49,371 nucleotides of DNA from positions 1 to 49,371 of the forward strand of contig CAMHMZ010000017.1 of NCBI GenBank assembly GCA_946186375.1, read 5' to 3'. The position numbers were made by a program, and so were the translations under genes. Below, piece after piece: positions 6,571-15,200 of this stretch (positions are counted from its first letter, which is position 1; every line of letters starts with the position of its first letter). The notes below the pieces were generated by a model, which was given only the letters and a program-made list of their open reading frames with translations, did no database searches and was not told where the DNA came from. The DNA is from an uncultured Clostridia bacterium (GTDB taxonomy: Bacteria > Bacillota > Clostridia > Oscillospirales > Oscillospiraceae).

Positions 6571-8054
6571 GGCGTTTGCTCCTTCCATGCTTGATAAAAC
6601 TCCCGGATCTGCCTCTTGGCCTGACAGGTCCGGCCGATGTTTTCCGTGTATTCGAGCGGGTACTTGGGCGCCATCAGCCGGGTGTTCCGGCCGCCGTCGA
6701 GCCGCACGAGCTTGCTCGAGCCGCCCGCGCCCATGGCGAGGATGCTGCACAGCTCCTCCATGATGCAGATGTTGTAGAGATTCTCCGTGCCGGGCTTTGC
6801 CCAGCCGACGTTTTCAAAGCCGCCGGACATGAACTTCTGCCGGTAGAGATAGTAGGGCGCATAGCCCGCCGCGCGCAGGCGCTGCCCGGCAAGCTCCAGC
6901 ATCCGCCCGACCTCCGCGGCCCCCGGCAGGGGCGTGCCCTCCAGCGTCAGGCGCGAGCCCTTTTTGAGACTCAGCGTATGCACGGTGATGTTCTCCGGCG
7001 CGAGAGCGAGCACCCGGTCGAGCGTCTCGGAAAAGCCCTCGAAGGAGTCGCCGGGTAGCCCCGCGATGAGATCCATGTTCACGGCAAAGCCGCCGACGGC
7101 GCGCACGGTCGAGAGGGCGGAGACAATGTCTTCGGCACTGTGGCGGCGGCCGATGGCCTCGAGCACCTCGTCGCGCATGGTCTGGGGATTGACGCTCACG
7201 CGGTCGACCCCGTGGCGGCGCAGCACCTCAAGCTTTTCAACCGTGATGGTGTCGGGCCGGCCGGCCTCCACGGTATACTCCCGCAGGGCCGAGAGGTCGA
7301 AGCACCGCTCCAGCTCCGTGCAGAGCCGTTCGAGCTGCGGAGCACTCAGCGTTGTGGGCGTACCGCCGCCCATGTAGAGCGACACCACGCGCAGCCCGAG
7401 AAAGCGAACCTCCTCGGCCACGGCGGCGATCTCCCGCATCAGCGCGTCGAGAAAAGGCTCGATGAGGGCCATGCTCTTCTCCACGGACTGACTGACGAAG
7501 CTGCAGTAGGCGCAGCGCGTCGGGCAGAAGGGGATGCCGACATAGAGGCAGACGTCCCGCTCGGACAGCGAGTCGGCCGCGCGCAGGGTCTCCCGCGCGG
7601 TGTCGAGGCAGAGCGCGGCGCGCGCGGGGCTGACGTCGTATTCCTCCGTAAAGCGCCGCAGCGCCTTTTTCTCGTCCGGCTCCCCGCGCAGAATGGAGCA
7701 GAGGAGCTTGCCCGGCCGCACGCCCGTCAGCGCGCCCCAGGCGGGCTTTTCATGCCCGGCATGCAGCGCGGCGCGGTAGAGCGCGTTCTTGACGAGCCGC
7801 TGGCAGATCCGATCCTCGGTCAGTTCATCTGTCAGACGCGCGGCGGGAGCCCAGGCCGAGCCGCGCGAGCTGTGCCCGTCCCGGACAAGCAGACAGGAGG
7901 CCGTCACGCGTCCGCCGCTTCTTGTCAGATGCAGCTCGACGCGCTCGCCCTCCGGCTTGCCCTCCGGGTATTCCGGGCGCTCGTCGGGATAGAGCGTCAG
8001 CAGCATCTGCTCGACGGCATAGCGGTAATCGTGTCCCAATAAATACAGCCTCAT
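6555..8054 (-). CDS. hemZ: HemZ-like radical SAM coproporphyrinogen dehydrogenase family protein
   Basis: This 499-residue protein has a radical SAM core with the cluster motif CPTRCAYC (about 175-182), the SAM-binding GGGTPT stretch and the VNPQTM/HxxxD-type HemN/HemZ signatures. The N-terminal 150 residues match the extra domain of HemZ (YLLGHDYRYAVEQML). HemN relatives oxidatively decarboxylate coproporphyrinogen III; many clostridial HemZ proteins lack the rest of the heme pathway and their substrate is uncertain. No other heme gene is in the window. The start at 8054 follows GGAGGTGA closely; the upstream 27 codons overlap the promoter and are not coding. It is transcribed from 8092-8120 and coupled to the downstream kinase. 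Confidence 0.85.
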   Translation of the reverse strand: MRLYLLGHDYRYAVEQMLLTLYPDERPEYPEGKPEGERVELHLTRSGGRVTASCLLVRDGHSSRGSAWAPAARLTDELTEDRICQRLVKNALYRAALHAGHEKPAWGALTGVRPGKLLCSILRGEPDEKKALRRFTEEYDVSPARAALCLDTARETLRAADSLSERDVCLYVGIPFCPTRCAYCSFVSQSVEKSMALIEPFLDALMREIAAVAEEVRFLGLRVVSLYMGGGTPTTLSAPQLERLCTELERCFDLSALREYTVEAGRPDTITVEKLEVLRRHGVDRVSVNPQTMRDEVLEAIGRRHSAEDIVSALSTVRAVGGFAVNMDLIAGLPGDSFEGFSETLDRVLALAPENITVHTLSLKKGSRLTLEGTPLPGAAEVGRMLELAGQRLRAAGYAPYYLYRQKFMSGGFENVGWAKPGTENLYNICIMEELCSILAMGAGGSSKLVRLDGGRNTRLMAPKYPLEYTENIGRTCQAKRQIREFYQAWKEQTPWPIS

Positions 8055-8091
8055 GTCCTTCACCTCCCGAGGCGGCGTCAAGTAATAACAT

Positions 8092-8120
8092 ATTATATCA
8101 GAAAAAAAGCGCCTGCACAA
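8092..8120 (-). promoter_or_regulatory. Sigma-A promoter of hemZ-like operon
   Basis: On the minus strand, TTGTGC (8115-8120), a 17-nt spacer and a perfect TATAAT (8092-8097), about 30 nt upstream of the ribosome site. Confidence 0.75.
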
Positions 8121-8146
8121 CCGTTCTGTGTGCAAACGCCCGAAAC

Positions 8147-8184
8147 AAAAAAACGGGAGGGGAAAAGCGTATGTCCCCCTCCCG
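8147..8184 (-). terminator. Terminator of the M16-lgt operon
   Basis: Stem CGGGAGGGG (8154-8162) pairs with CCCCTCCCG (8176-8184). On the minus strand TTTTTTT follows. It ends the operon whose last gene stops at 8196. Confidence 0.85.
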
Positions 8185-8195
8185 ATTTCTGCAGC

Positions 8196-8660
8196 TTATT
8201 CGCCCTTGCCCTCGTTCTCGGTGGCGTCGACGATGTCCTCAAAATTGCCGATCTCCACCTCAATGTCGCCGCGGGCGGCGTCGTGCTCGGCCTTCATGGC
8301 GCCGAGCTCCGCCTCCTTCTCGCGCAGCGAGGCGATGAGCGCCTCGGCCTGGGAAAAGAGCCCCGCGTACAGCGGCCCCGGTGCCGCGCGGTTTTCCTCA
8401 AAGCAGAGCTTGCCGATCTCGGCGTAGACCTTTTTCAGTTCCTCGCTGTCACGGTTGGTCGAGACCGTGAGCTTGGCCACGCGGGCGACGGCCTTGACGC
8501 GGTCGGCGCCCTGCTCGTACACCGAGCGCACTGTGTCCGATTCCGCGACGCCGCGGACCTTGTCGCCGAGGCTGCGCAAGGCGTCGGACTCCGCGACCTC
8601 CTTCACCTTGCCGCCGATGCTGTTGAGCGTGTCGAAAAGGATGTCTTTATAGCTGCTCAT
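8196..8660 (-). CDS. Hypothetical coiled-coil protein downstream of lgt
   Basis: I do not recognise this 154-residue protein beyond similar small proteins of clostridia. The N-terminal third contains two near-copies of a short motif (VAESDALRSLGDKV and VAESDTVRSVYEQ), and residues 40-150 are predicted helical with heptad-like charge patterns ending in an acidic tail. There is no signal peptide, membrane segment or cysteine pair apart from one isolated Cys. The start at 8660 has a good AAGGAG site and overlaps the lgt stop in an ATGA, so it is translationally coupled to lgt. A structural or scaffold role is a guess from composition only. Confidence 0.7.
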   Translation of the reverse strand: MSSYKDILFDTLNSIGGKVKEVAESDALRSLGDKVRGVAESDTVRSVYEQGADRVKAVARVAKLTVSTNRDSEELKKVYAEIGKLCFEENRAAPGPLYAGLFSQAEALIASLREKEAELGAMKAEHDAARGDIEVEIGNFEDIVDATENEGKGE

Positions 8661-9553
8661 GACTGTTCTCCTTCCGGTTTATCTGTGGTTTCTGTTTTTC
8701 CGCGGTTGACAAAGAGCGCCTCGGGCGGGTGCGCCCGGCGCGATTGGGCGATCAGGATGCAGAGCGACACGGCCGCGAGCACGAGGCTCAGCGCCTGCGA
8801 CACGCGGATGCCGGTCGAGCCGATGTACAAACTGTCGGTGCGAAGCCCCTCGATCCAGGCGCGGCCGAGGCCGTACCACAGAAAGTACAGCAGCGCCGCC
8901 TGCCCGTCGTATTTTCTCCCGCCGCGCTTCGTCCAGATGTGCAAAAACACGAAGGCGGCGAGGTTCCAGAGGCTTTCGTAGAGGAAGGTGGGGTGGACGT
9001 AGATCGTGTTCCCGCTCGGGCTTGTCAGCCCCATGCGGCAGAAGATCTCGGTCTCGGCGCCGAAGGCCTCGCGGTTCATGAAATTGCCCCAGCGGCCGAG
9101 GATCTGCCCGATCAGCAGCCCCAGCACCGCCAGATCCAGCATCGCGGGCAGCGGGATCTTTTTCTTCCGACACACGAAAAAGGCCGTCAGCACGCCCGCG
9201 ATCACGCCCCCGTAGATCGCGAGCCCCCCGTCGCGCAGCGCGAGGATCTCGCCGGGATGGGCGAGGTAATAGTCGAGCCGGAACAGGACGTAATAGCCGC
9301 GCGCACCGACGATGCTCAGCGGGATGAGCCAGAGCATCAGATCGTAAAAATCGTCGCTTTTGAGGCCAAAGCGCGGCGTCGCGTGCGCACAGTAGAGGAT
9401 CGCCAGCAGAAAGCCGAGGGCGATCAGCACACCGTAGAAATAGATCCGAAACCCGAAAACAGTGAACGAGGCGGGGGGGTTGAGCGTGAGATGCAGGAAG
9501 GGAAAGCTGATCGTTGAATCGCGCTGGATGGTCTCCATCAAAAATACCGGCAT
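8657..9553 (-). CDS. lgt: Prolipoprotein diacylglyceryl transferase
   Basis: The 298-residue integral membrane protein has about seven hydrophobic segments and the Lgt signature GRWGNFMNREAFG (about 152-164), which includes the invariant Arg, Asn and Glu. A conserved YGGVIAG and a C-terminal YGLGRAWIEGLR also fit. Lgt transfers diacylglycerol from phosphatidylglycerol to the lipobox cysteine of prolipoproteins, the first step of lipoprotein maturation; a probable client is encoded at 41111-41488. The start at 9553 has AAGGAG 7 nt upstream; a second Met five codons on is possible. It lies 4 nt after the M16 peptidase gene, in one operon. Confidence 0.95.
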   Translation of the reverse strand: MPVFLMETIQRDSTISFPFLHLTLNPPASFTVFGFRIYFYGVLIALGFLLAILYCAHATPRFGLKSDDFYDLMLWLIPLSIVGARGYYVLFRLDYYLAHPGEILALRDGGLAIYGGVIAGVLTAFFVCRKKKIPLPAMLDLAVLGLLIGQILGRWGNFMNREAFGAETEIFCRMGLTSPSGNTIYVHPTFLYESLWNLAAFVFLHIWTKRGGRKYDGQAALLYFLWYGLGRAWIEGLRTDSLYIGSTGIRVSQALSLVLAAVSLCILIAQSRRAHPPEALFVNRGKTETTDKPEGEQS

Positions 9554-9557
9554 CGTC

Positions 9558-10841
9558 TCACTCCTTTTTTGCCTGCATCACGGCCATGGCCAGCCGCTCC
9601 GGCGCAAGGGTCTCCAGAAGGAAGGCCTCGCATTCGGCTTTCGTGATCCCGGCGAGCAGCGCGGGCGCCTCAAAGGCGCAGTAGCCGCGAAAGAGCCCGG
9701 ATACCTCCGCGAGACACACGCTCTCGAAGTCCTCCAGCCCGCGCAGCCGCGAGCCGTAGGAAGCGCGGCGCGCCCGCTCGAAGCGCTCAGAGTCAAGCCC
9801 CTCGCGGCACACGGCCTCGATCTGCTCCTGCAGCGCCCGGAGCACCGCCTGCGCGTCGCGGCTCTCGCCGCCGATGATCACCGTGCCGGTACCGGCCGTG
9901 AAGGAGGCCTCATAGCTGTAATCCCGGTTCAAAAGCCCCTCGGCATAGAGCCGCGTGTAGAAGGGGGAGGAGGCGCCGAAGAGGACGCGCAGCGCAAGCT
10001 GGCTGACAAGCCGCTGCCGCAGCAGCGCCTCGCCGCCCTTCTCGGGGCGGAATTTCGCCCCGATCAGAAACTGCGGCGCGCTCACGGGCATCTCGAGCAG
10101 ACGGAAGGTCTCGATCGGCAGAAGGCTCTCCTCCTCGCCGAAGTCGGCCTCGGGCGCCTCGCCCGAGAGAGCGCCGAGCTCCTCCTGTGCGATCGCGAAC
10201 ACGCGTTCGGGATCGATGGGGCCCTCCACGCAAAGGGCCATGTTGCCGGGCGCGTAAAAGGCGCGGTGGCAGGCGTAGAGCGTCTCGGGCGTGATGGCCT
10301 GGATGCTCTCCACCGTCCCGGCCACCTGGTCGCGCACGGGGTGATGCGCATAGAGCATGCGCAAAAAGTCGTAGTAATGGCGGGTGCCGGGCTCGTCCTC
10401 GCCCATGAGGATCTCCTGGGTGATGATCCCGCGCTCCTTCTGCACGGTCTCCTCCGTAAAATAGGGAATGGAGACGAAGTGCAGCAGCAGACGCAGGTTT
10501 TCCTCGAATTTCCCGGTGCAGAGGAAGAAATAAGCCGTCATGCCCGCAGAGGTGAAGGCGTTGGGGTCGGCGCCGTTGGCGCTGAGGAGCTCCATGGCGT
10601 TGTCGCCGCCGGGCAGGTCGAACATCTTATGCTCAAGGTAGTGGGCCACGCCCGCGGGCGTGTCGTGCGTCTCGCCGGCGAGGGTGAAGCGCCGGTGCGC
10701 CCCGCCGTAATCTGTGGCGAACACCGCGTAGCCGGAGGCAAAGTCCGGCTTGGGCACGACGGCCAGACGCAGCCCGTTGGGGAGCACAGCTTCATAAAGC
10801 GTCTCGCCCAGGGCGTCAAAGCGCCGCATCGTCATCGGCAT
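9558..10841 (-). CDS. yfmH: M16 metallopeptidase, YfmH-like (catalytic partner)
   Basis: The 427-residue product is an insulinase-family zinc peptidase with the inverted zinc motif HxxEH as HYLEH (about 61-65) followed by the MELLSANGADPNAFTS stretch typical of the family. A second M16 domain fills the C-terminal half. Bacillus YfmH and YfmF are a paired catalytic/non-catalytic set, named in annotations for an association with the 5-aminopentanol modification of elongation factor EF-P. The gene overlaps its partner by 26 nt. Three in-frame ATGs lie at 10841, 10835 and 10829; the first has GGAGG upstream. It is followed by lgt after 4 nt. The substrate is not shown by the sequence. Confidence 0.85.
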   Translation of the reverse strand: MPMTMRRFDALGETLYEAVLPNGLRLAVVPKPDFASGYAVFATDYGGAHRRFTLAGETHDTPAGVAHYLEHKMFDLPGGDNAMELLSANGADPNAFTSAGMTAYFFLCTGKFEENLRLLLHFVSIPYFTEETVQKERGIITQEILMGEDEPGTRHYYDFLRMLYAHHPVRDQVAGTVESIQAITPETLYACHRAFYAPGNMALCVEGPIDPERVFAIAQEELGALSGEAPEADFGEEESLLPIETFRLLEMPVSAPQFLIGAKFRPEKGGEALLRQRLVSQLALRVLFGASSPFYTRLYAEGLLNRDYSYEASFTAGTGTVIIGGESRDAQAVLRALQEQIEAVCREGLDSERFERARRASYGSRLRGLEDFESVCLAEVSGLFRGYCAFEAPALLAGITKAECEAFLLETLAPERLAMAVMQAKKE

Positions 10842-12126
10842 CGTCCTCGTCCTCCTCTCCGCTGAGATAATAGATCATATCGCATTCCACGTTCTTCGCC
10901 ACGGCAATGAGCTCTTCCTTGCCGACCTCCTCGCAGAGAGCGGCCAGCTCCATCGGTCCGTAGTCGAGCCCGTCTATCGTCTGCGAGAGCGTGAAGCCCT
11001 CCAGCTCGCCCTGGCTGTCCGTCAGCGAGCGCAGATCGGAGGCCACGGCCGCGCGGGCCGCCTGCAGCTCCTCGTCGCTGATCTCGCCCCGCCGCAGCGC
11101 GTCGAGCTGGGCGAGGATCTCGTCACGCGCCTCCTCAAAGCGCCCCGGCTCGATCCCGGCGTTGACGAGCAGCAGCCCCTTGTGCCAGTCGAGCAGGGAG
11201 CTCGCGTAATAGCAAAGCTGCAGCTTTTCACGCACGTTCATAAAGAGCTTGGACGTCGTGCCGCCGCCGTAGAGACAGTTGAACACGGTCAGCACGGCGG
11301 GGTCGGGCTCCTCCATGCTCTCGCCCAGGCGAAAGCCCATCACAAGCTTGCCCTGCGCGACGTCCATGTGTTCTTCCGCAAAGCGCGGCTGCGCCTCGAT
11401 GGCGTTGAGGCGCACGTCCGTGCCGATGTCGTAGTCCACTTCGCCCCGCGGCAGCGTCGCGAGCGCCTCGCGCAGCGCCGCGACGAGCGTGGGTTCCTCC
11501 GCCCGGCCGCAGTAGAAGATCTCGATGGGGCTCGTCTGCAGCAGCGCGCGGTAGTGCTTGGTGAGCTTGGTGTAATAGATGGCCGCGGCGCTCTCCTCGC
11601 TGCCGTAGCGGCTGACGGAGAAATCCTCAAAGCAGCACATCTCCTCCAGACAGCGGCTGAGCGCGTAGCCGATCTTGTCGTTTACGCGGGCGCGGATGCG
11701 CTCGACGAGCTTTTCGCGCTCGCTCTCCACGTAAGCCTGACGCAGCAGCCCTCCCCGCGTGGCGGGTGAGAGCAGCAGCTCGCCAAGCAGCTCGCAGGCC
11801 GCCGGCAGCACGCGCGTGCCCGCGGGCAAAAAGTCGTCCTCGGGGATGCTGGCATAGAAGCCGAGACACTGGATCTCGCCGATGCGGCGCACAACGGGCT
11901 CGATCACGGCGCCGTAGAGCTCGTCCATCCGCGACGAGAGCGCCTCCATGTCCTCATAGCGTGTGGTGCCGCGCCGCAGGACAAAGGGGATGAGCGCGTT
12001 GAGCGAGGCCGTCTCCCGCTTGAGCTGCGTGAGCAGACTCAGGCTGAGACAGGCGGTCTTGAACTTGTCGGACTGCAGATAGCTGAGCCAGACGCCCGGC
12101 AGGATCTCGCTTCGTTTGACTTGCAT
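10816..12126 (-). CDS. yfmF: M16 family protein without active site, YfmF-like
   Basis: The 436-residue protein has the M16 double-domain fold (VLRRGTTRYEDMEALSSRMDELYGA region near 50-75, R/Y pair near the C-terminal half), but the position of HxxEH reads as a non-metal segment, so it is the non-catalytic half of a heterodimer, as YfmF is in Bacillus. The start at 12126 (MQVKRSEILPG) has a near-perfect AAGGAGGG; the frame is open for 37 more codons, but those cover the promoter. First gene of a four-gene operon: yfmF, yfmH, lgt and the coiled-coil protein. The promoter at 12174 overlaps an 8-bp palindrome. Confidence 0.83.
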   Translation of the reverse strand: MQVKRSEILPGVWLSYLQSDKFKTACLSLSLLTQLKRETASLNALIPFVLRRGTTRYEDMEALSSRMDELYGAVIEPVVRRIGEIQCLGFYASIPEDDFLPAGTRVLPAACELLGELLLSPATRGGLLRQAYVESEREKLVERIRARVNDKIGYALSRCLEEMCCFEDFSVSRYGSEESAAAIYYTKLTKHYRALLQTSPIEIFYCGRAEEPTLVAALREALATLPRGEVDYDIGTDVRLNAIEAQPRFAEEHMDVAQGKLVMGFRLGESMEEPDPAVLTVFNCLYGGGTTSKLFMNVREKLQLCYYASSLLDWHKGLLLVNAGIEPGRFEEARDEILAQLDALRRGEISDEELQAARAAVASDLRSLTDSQGELEGFTLSQTIDGLDYGPMELAALCEEVGKEELIAVAKNVECDMIYYLSGEEDEDDADDDAAL

Positions 12127-12156
12127 GGGATCCCTCCTTACGAGAACTTTCCCGAA

Positions 12157-12183
12157 ATACTTTCTGTTTTGAAAGTATAGCAC
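12157..12183 (-). promoter_or_regulatory. Extended -10 promoter and palindrome upstream of yfmF
   Basis: On the minus strand TGCTATACT (-10 at 12174-12179) is an extended -10; the matching -35 is weak. A perfect inverted repeat, ATACTTTC (12157-12164) and GAAAGTAT (12171-12178), overlaps the -10 and the expected transcription start. It could be an operator or a 5' hairpin. Confidence 0.6.
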
Positions 12184-12186
12184 TTT

Positions 12187-12214
12187 TTTCCCGGCTTGAA
12201 CAGCCCAAGCCGGG
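12187..12214. other. Hairpin without U-tract after the glucan synthase gene
   Basis: TTCCCGGCTTG pairs with CAAGCCGGGAA around a 7-nt loop, about 25 nt beyond the glucan synthase stop. On the minus strand it is followed by A residues, so it is not a standard terminator; it may stabilise the mRNA end. Confidence 0.5.
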
Positions 12215-12238
12215 AAATTGTGCGCAAAGTTTTCCACA

Positions 12239-15200
12239 TCACGGGGCGGGAAGGAGCGGCTTGCCGTCGAGACGCACGCGGCTTTCGGGCGGCAGCGCGG
12301 GGCTTGGAGAGACCTCGAGGTTTCCGCCTCGCCGATGAAGGCCCAGATATTCCTGCGTCAGCACGCGGAAGGCCCAGCCGGCCGAGCCCGTGTACCAGGT
12401 CCAGCCCGCTTCCCCCTCATGGTCCGGCGCGGCTGACACATCCGCGGCGAGAACATAGGGTTCGCCCCCGTAGCGCGCGGGGTCCTTTTCCTCGGGCAGC
12501 AGCAGCTCCATGAGCGCCAGAGCCTCCTTCTCGCGGCCAAGGCGGAAGCAGGCCAGGGCCAGCCAGACGGCGCCGTGCGTATACTGCCCGCCGTTTTCGC
12601 GCCAGCCCTCCCCGTAGCTGACGAGGTAGCCCGGACTGCGCTCGTCGGCGCGGTAGGGCGGATCAAAGAGCCGGACAAGGCCGTGTTCCCGGTCGACGAG
12701 ACGGGACAGCGCCTTGTCGAGCGCGGAGGCGGCGTGGGCGGGATCGGCAAAGGGAGAGAGGGCGGCAAAGCTCTGCGCAAGGGAGTCGAGCCGCTCCTCC
12801 CCGCCGAGCACCGTGCCGTCCGGCCAGTAGCCGCGCGCATACCAGCCCTCGGGCAAGAAGCTCTGCTCCGCCGCCTCGCCCACCGTGCGGGAGAGCGCCC
12901 GGAAGCGCTCGGCGCCGGGCCGGTCGAGCGCCTCGAGCAGCGCCGCGAAGCGCAGCGCGCAGGAGGAGAAGAACCAGCCCAGCCACACGCTCTCGCCCCC
13001 GGCCTCGTCCATGCCGTCGTTCCAGTCGCCCGCGAGCATCCGCGGCAGGCCGTGCGGGCCGAAGCCGCGGGAGACACAGCGCTCGAGCGCGGCGCGCGCG
13101 TGGTCGAGGACGGAGGCGGCGGCCTCGCTCGGCTGCGCGGTCTCATAGCGGTCGCGCTCGTCCCCGGCGAGCGGGGGAGATGTGATATAGGGAAGCTCCT
13201 TCAGGCAGAAGTCCCGGTCGCCGGTGGCCTCGAAATACTCGCACAGCGCCCAGCTCAGCCAGATGAGATCGTCCGAGCAGCGCGAGCGCAGCCCGCGGTC
13301 GCCCGAAGGGCACTCATGCCACCAGTGCATCACGTCGCCCTCCACGTACTGATGGCGGCAGCAGCGCTCGATCTGCGCCTTCGCAAAAGACGGATCGAGC
13401 AGCAGGAGGTTGACCGCGTCCTGCAGCTGATCGCGAAAGCCGTAGGCGCCCCCGCGCTGGTAGAGGCTGCCGCGCGCGTACAGGCGGCAGGCGACGGTCT
13501 GGTAAACGCCCCAGCCGCAGAGAAAATGGTCGATCGCGCTGTGCCCGGTAAAGACCTCGAGACGGTCGGTGAGCGCCGTCCAGCGCCGCACGGCGGCGCC
13601 GAGCTCGGAGAGCGCGGTGTTCACCCGGCAGAGCCTTTGAAGCTCCTCCGCTCCGCAGCAGCCGCAGCAGAGCACGGTCAGATGCTGCGCCGTCAGACGA
13701 AACAGAAAGCCCGCCGGGACAAAATCATGCTGCAGCAGCGCCTCGCAGGAGACGCCCGCCCGGAAGACGAGCTCCGGGAGGGCGCTCTCCGGGTTTTCCG
13801 CGCGCAGCGTATCGCCCTCGCGGGCGCAGCGGACGGCGCTTCCGTCCGTCGAGGAGAGCTGCAGCGCCATGCGCCAGCCGAGGCGCAGCCCCTCGGCTCC
13901 TTCGATGAGCAGCACGCGCACGTTCAGGTCCCGCGCGATATAGGCGCTCGTCTTCACACGGCGCCCGCCCTCGAGCTTCTTTTCCCACACCGCGAGCCCC
14001 GGCGCATAGCTCACGCGGCAGAAGCGGCCGTCATTGGCGGCAAAGAGACTCACGCGCCCACTCCCGGTCTCGGCCCAGAGCGCCTCCGCACCCGCCGTGT
14101 CCTCCGGCAGAGCGGGCGGCGCATCGAGCGGCAGCTCCCGCGCGTTTTCAAGCCAGAGGTTGCCGCTGCCGCAGTCTGTGGCCAGATACGAGAGGGAGCC
14201 GTTGGTGAGCACCTGCTGCCAGGGGCGCGAGGGAAGGGCGTCCCCGGCCTCAAATTCAAAGGCGCGGCCGACGAAGCGATATCGCAGGGCCTGCCCGACG
14301 CGGCGCGGCGCGCCGGGCGGCGGAGCGGGCAGAGCGGGACGCCGTTTGCTCTCCCGCCCCGGCATCCAGGCCGAGCGGCTTTCCAGCACCGCCGCTGCCT
14401 CGCGCGGGGCAAAATGCACCCCGCCCCGGACGCCCAGCAGCGCCTCGAGACCGTGCCGGGAGAGGAGCCTTGTCACGCGCTGCCGCAGGGGCTGACGATA
14501 ATCGGCCAGCTCGTCCGTCAGATAGACCAGATCGCTCTCCAGCCCGAGCGCCTTGAGCAGCAGCCAGCCGGACAAAAGCTTCTCGCTCTCCACAGCCTCG
14601 CCCTCGCAGCAGAGGATCGGCAGCTCCCCGGAGATCCCCCAGCGCCAGAGCTCGCGCCGGGGCGCAGCCTCCACCAGGCGCGGCGCATGCAGCGCGGGCA
14701 GCAGCGCCATGGCCCGGCCGATCTCCCCGGCGCTCAGGCCCAGAAGCGTCGCAGCGGCGGAGAGCATACTGCCGCGCTCGCCTTCGCCGCTGCGAAGGAG
14801 CCGCCGCACCCCGGCAAGGGCCTCCTCGGCCTCCGCCGCAGCGCAGAGGGCAAAGCGCACCTGGCTCGTTTCGCCCGCCGTGAGGCGCAGGCTCAGCCGC
14901 GCCGTCACGAAGGGGCGCGAGAGATAGCCGAGGGCGCCGTTTCGGTCAGCGCTCCAGCGTACGCGCCTGTCACAGCCGAATGCAAGAAAGAGCTCCTGCA
15001 TCTTTCCGCGCGGAAGCCTCCGGAGAAGCAGCAGATCGCCGCGCTCCTCGGCGTGCAGACCCAGCCGCCAGAAGGCCGGATGACTTTGATAGTCCTCCTC
15101 ACGCGCGAGGACGGGCTGAAGCGAGAAGATGAGCTCGGCGCGCGTGTCCTGCGGGCTTACGAGACGCACGCTGCGCGTCTCGCCCGAGTCGCCTGCGCCC

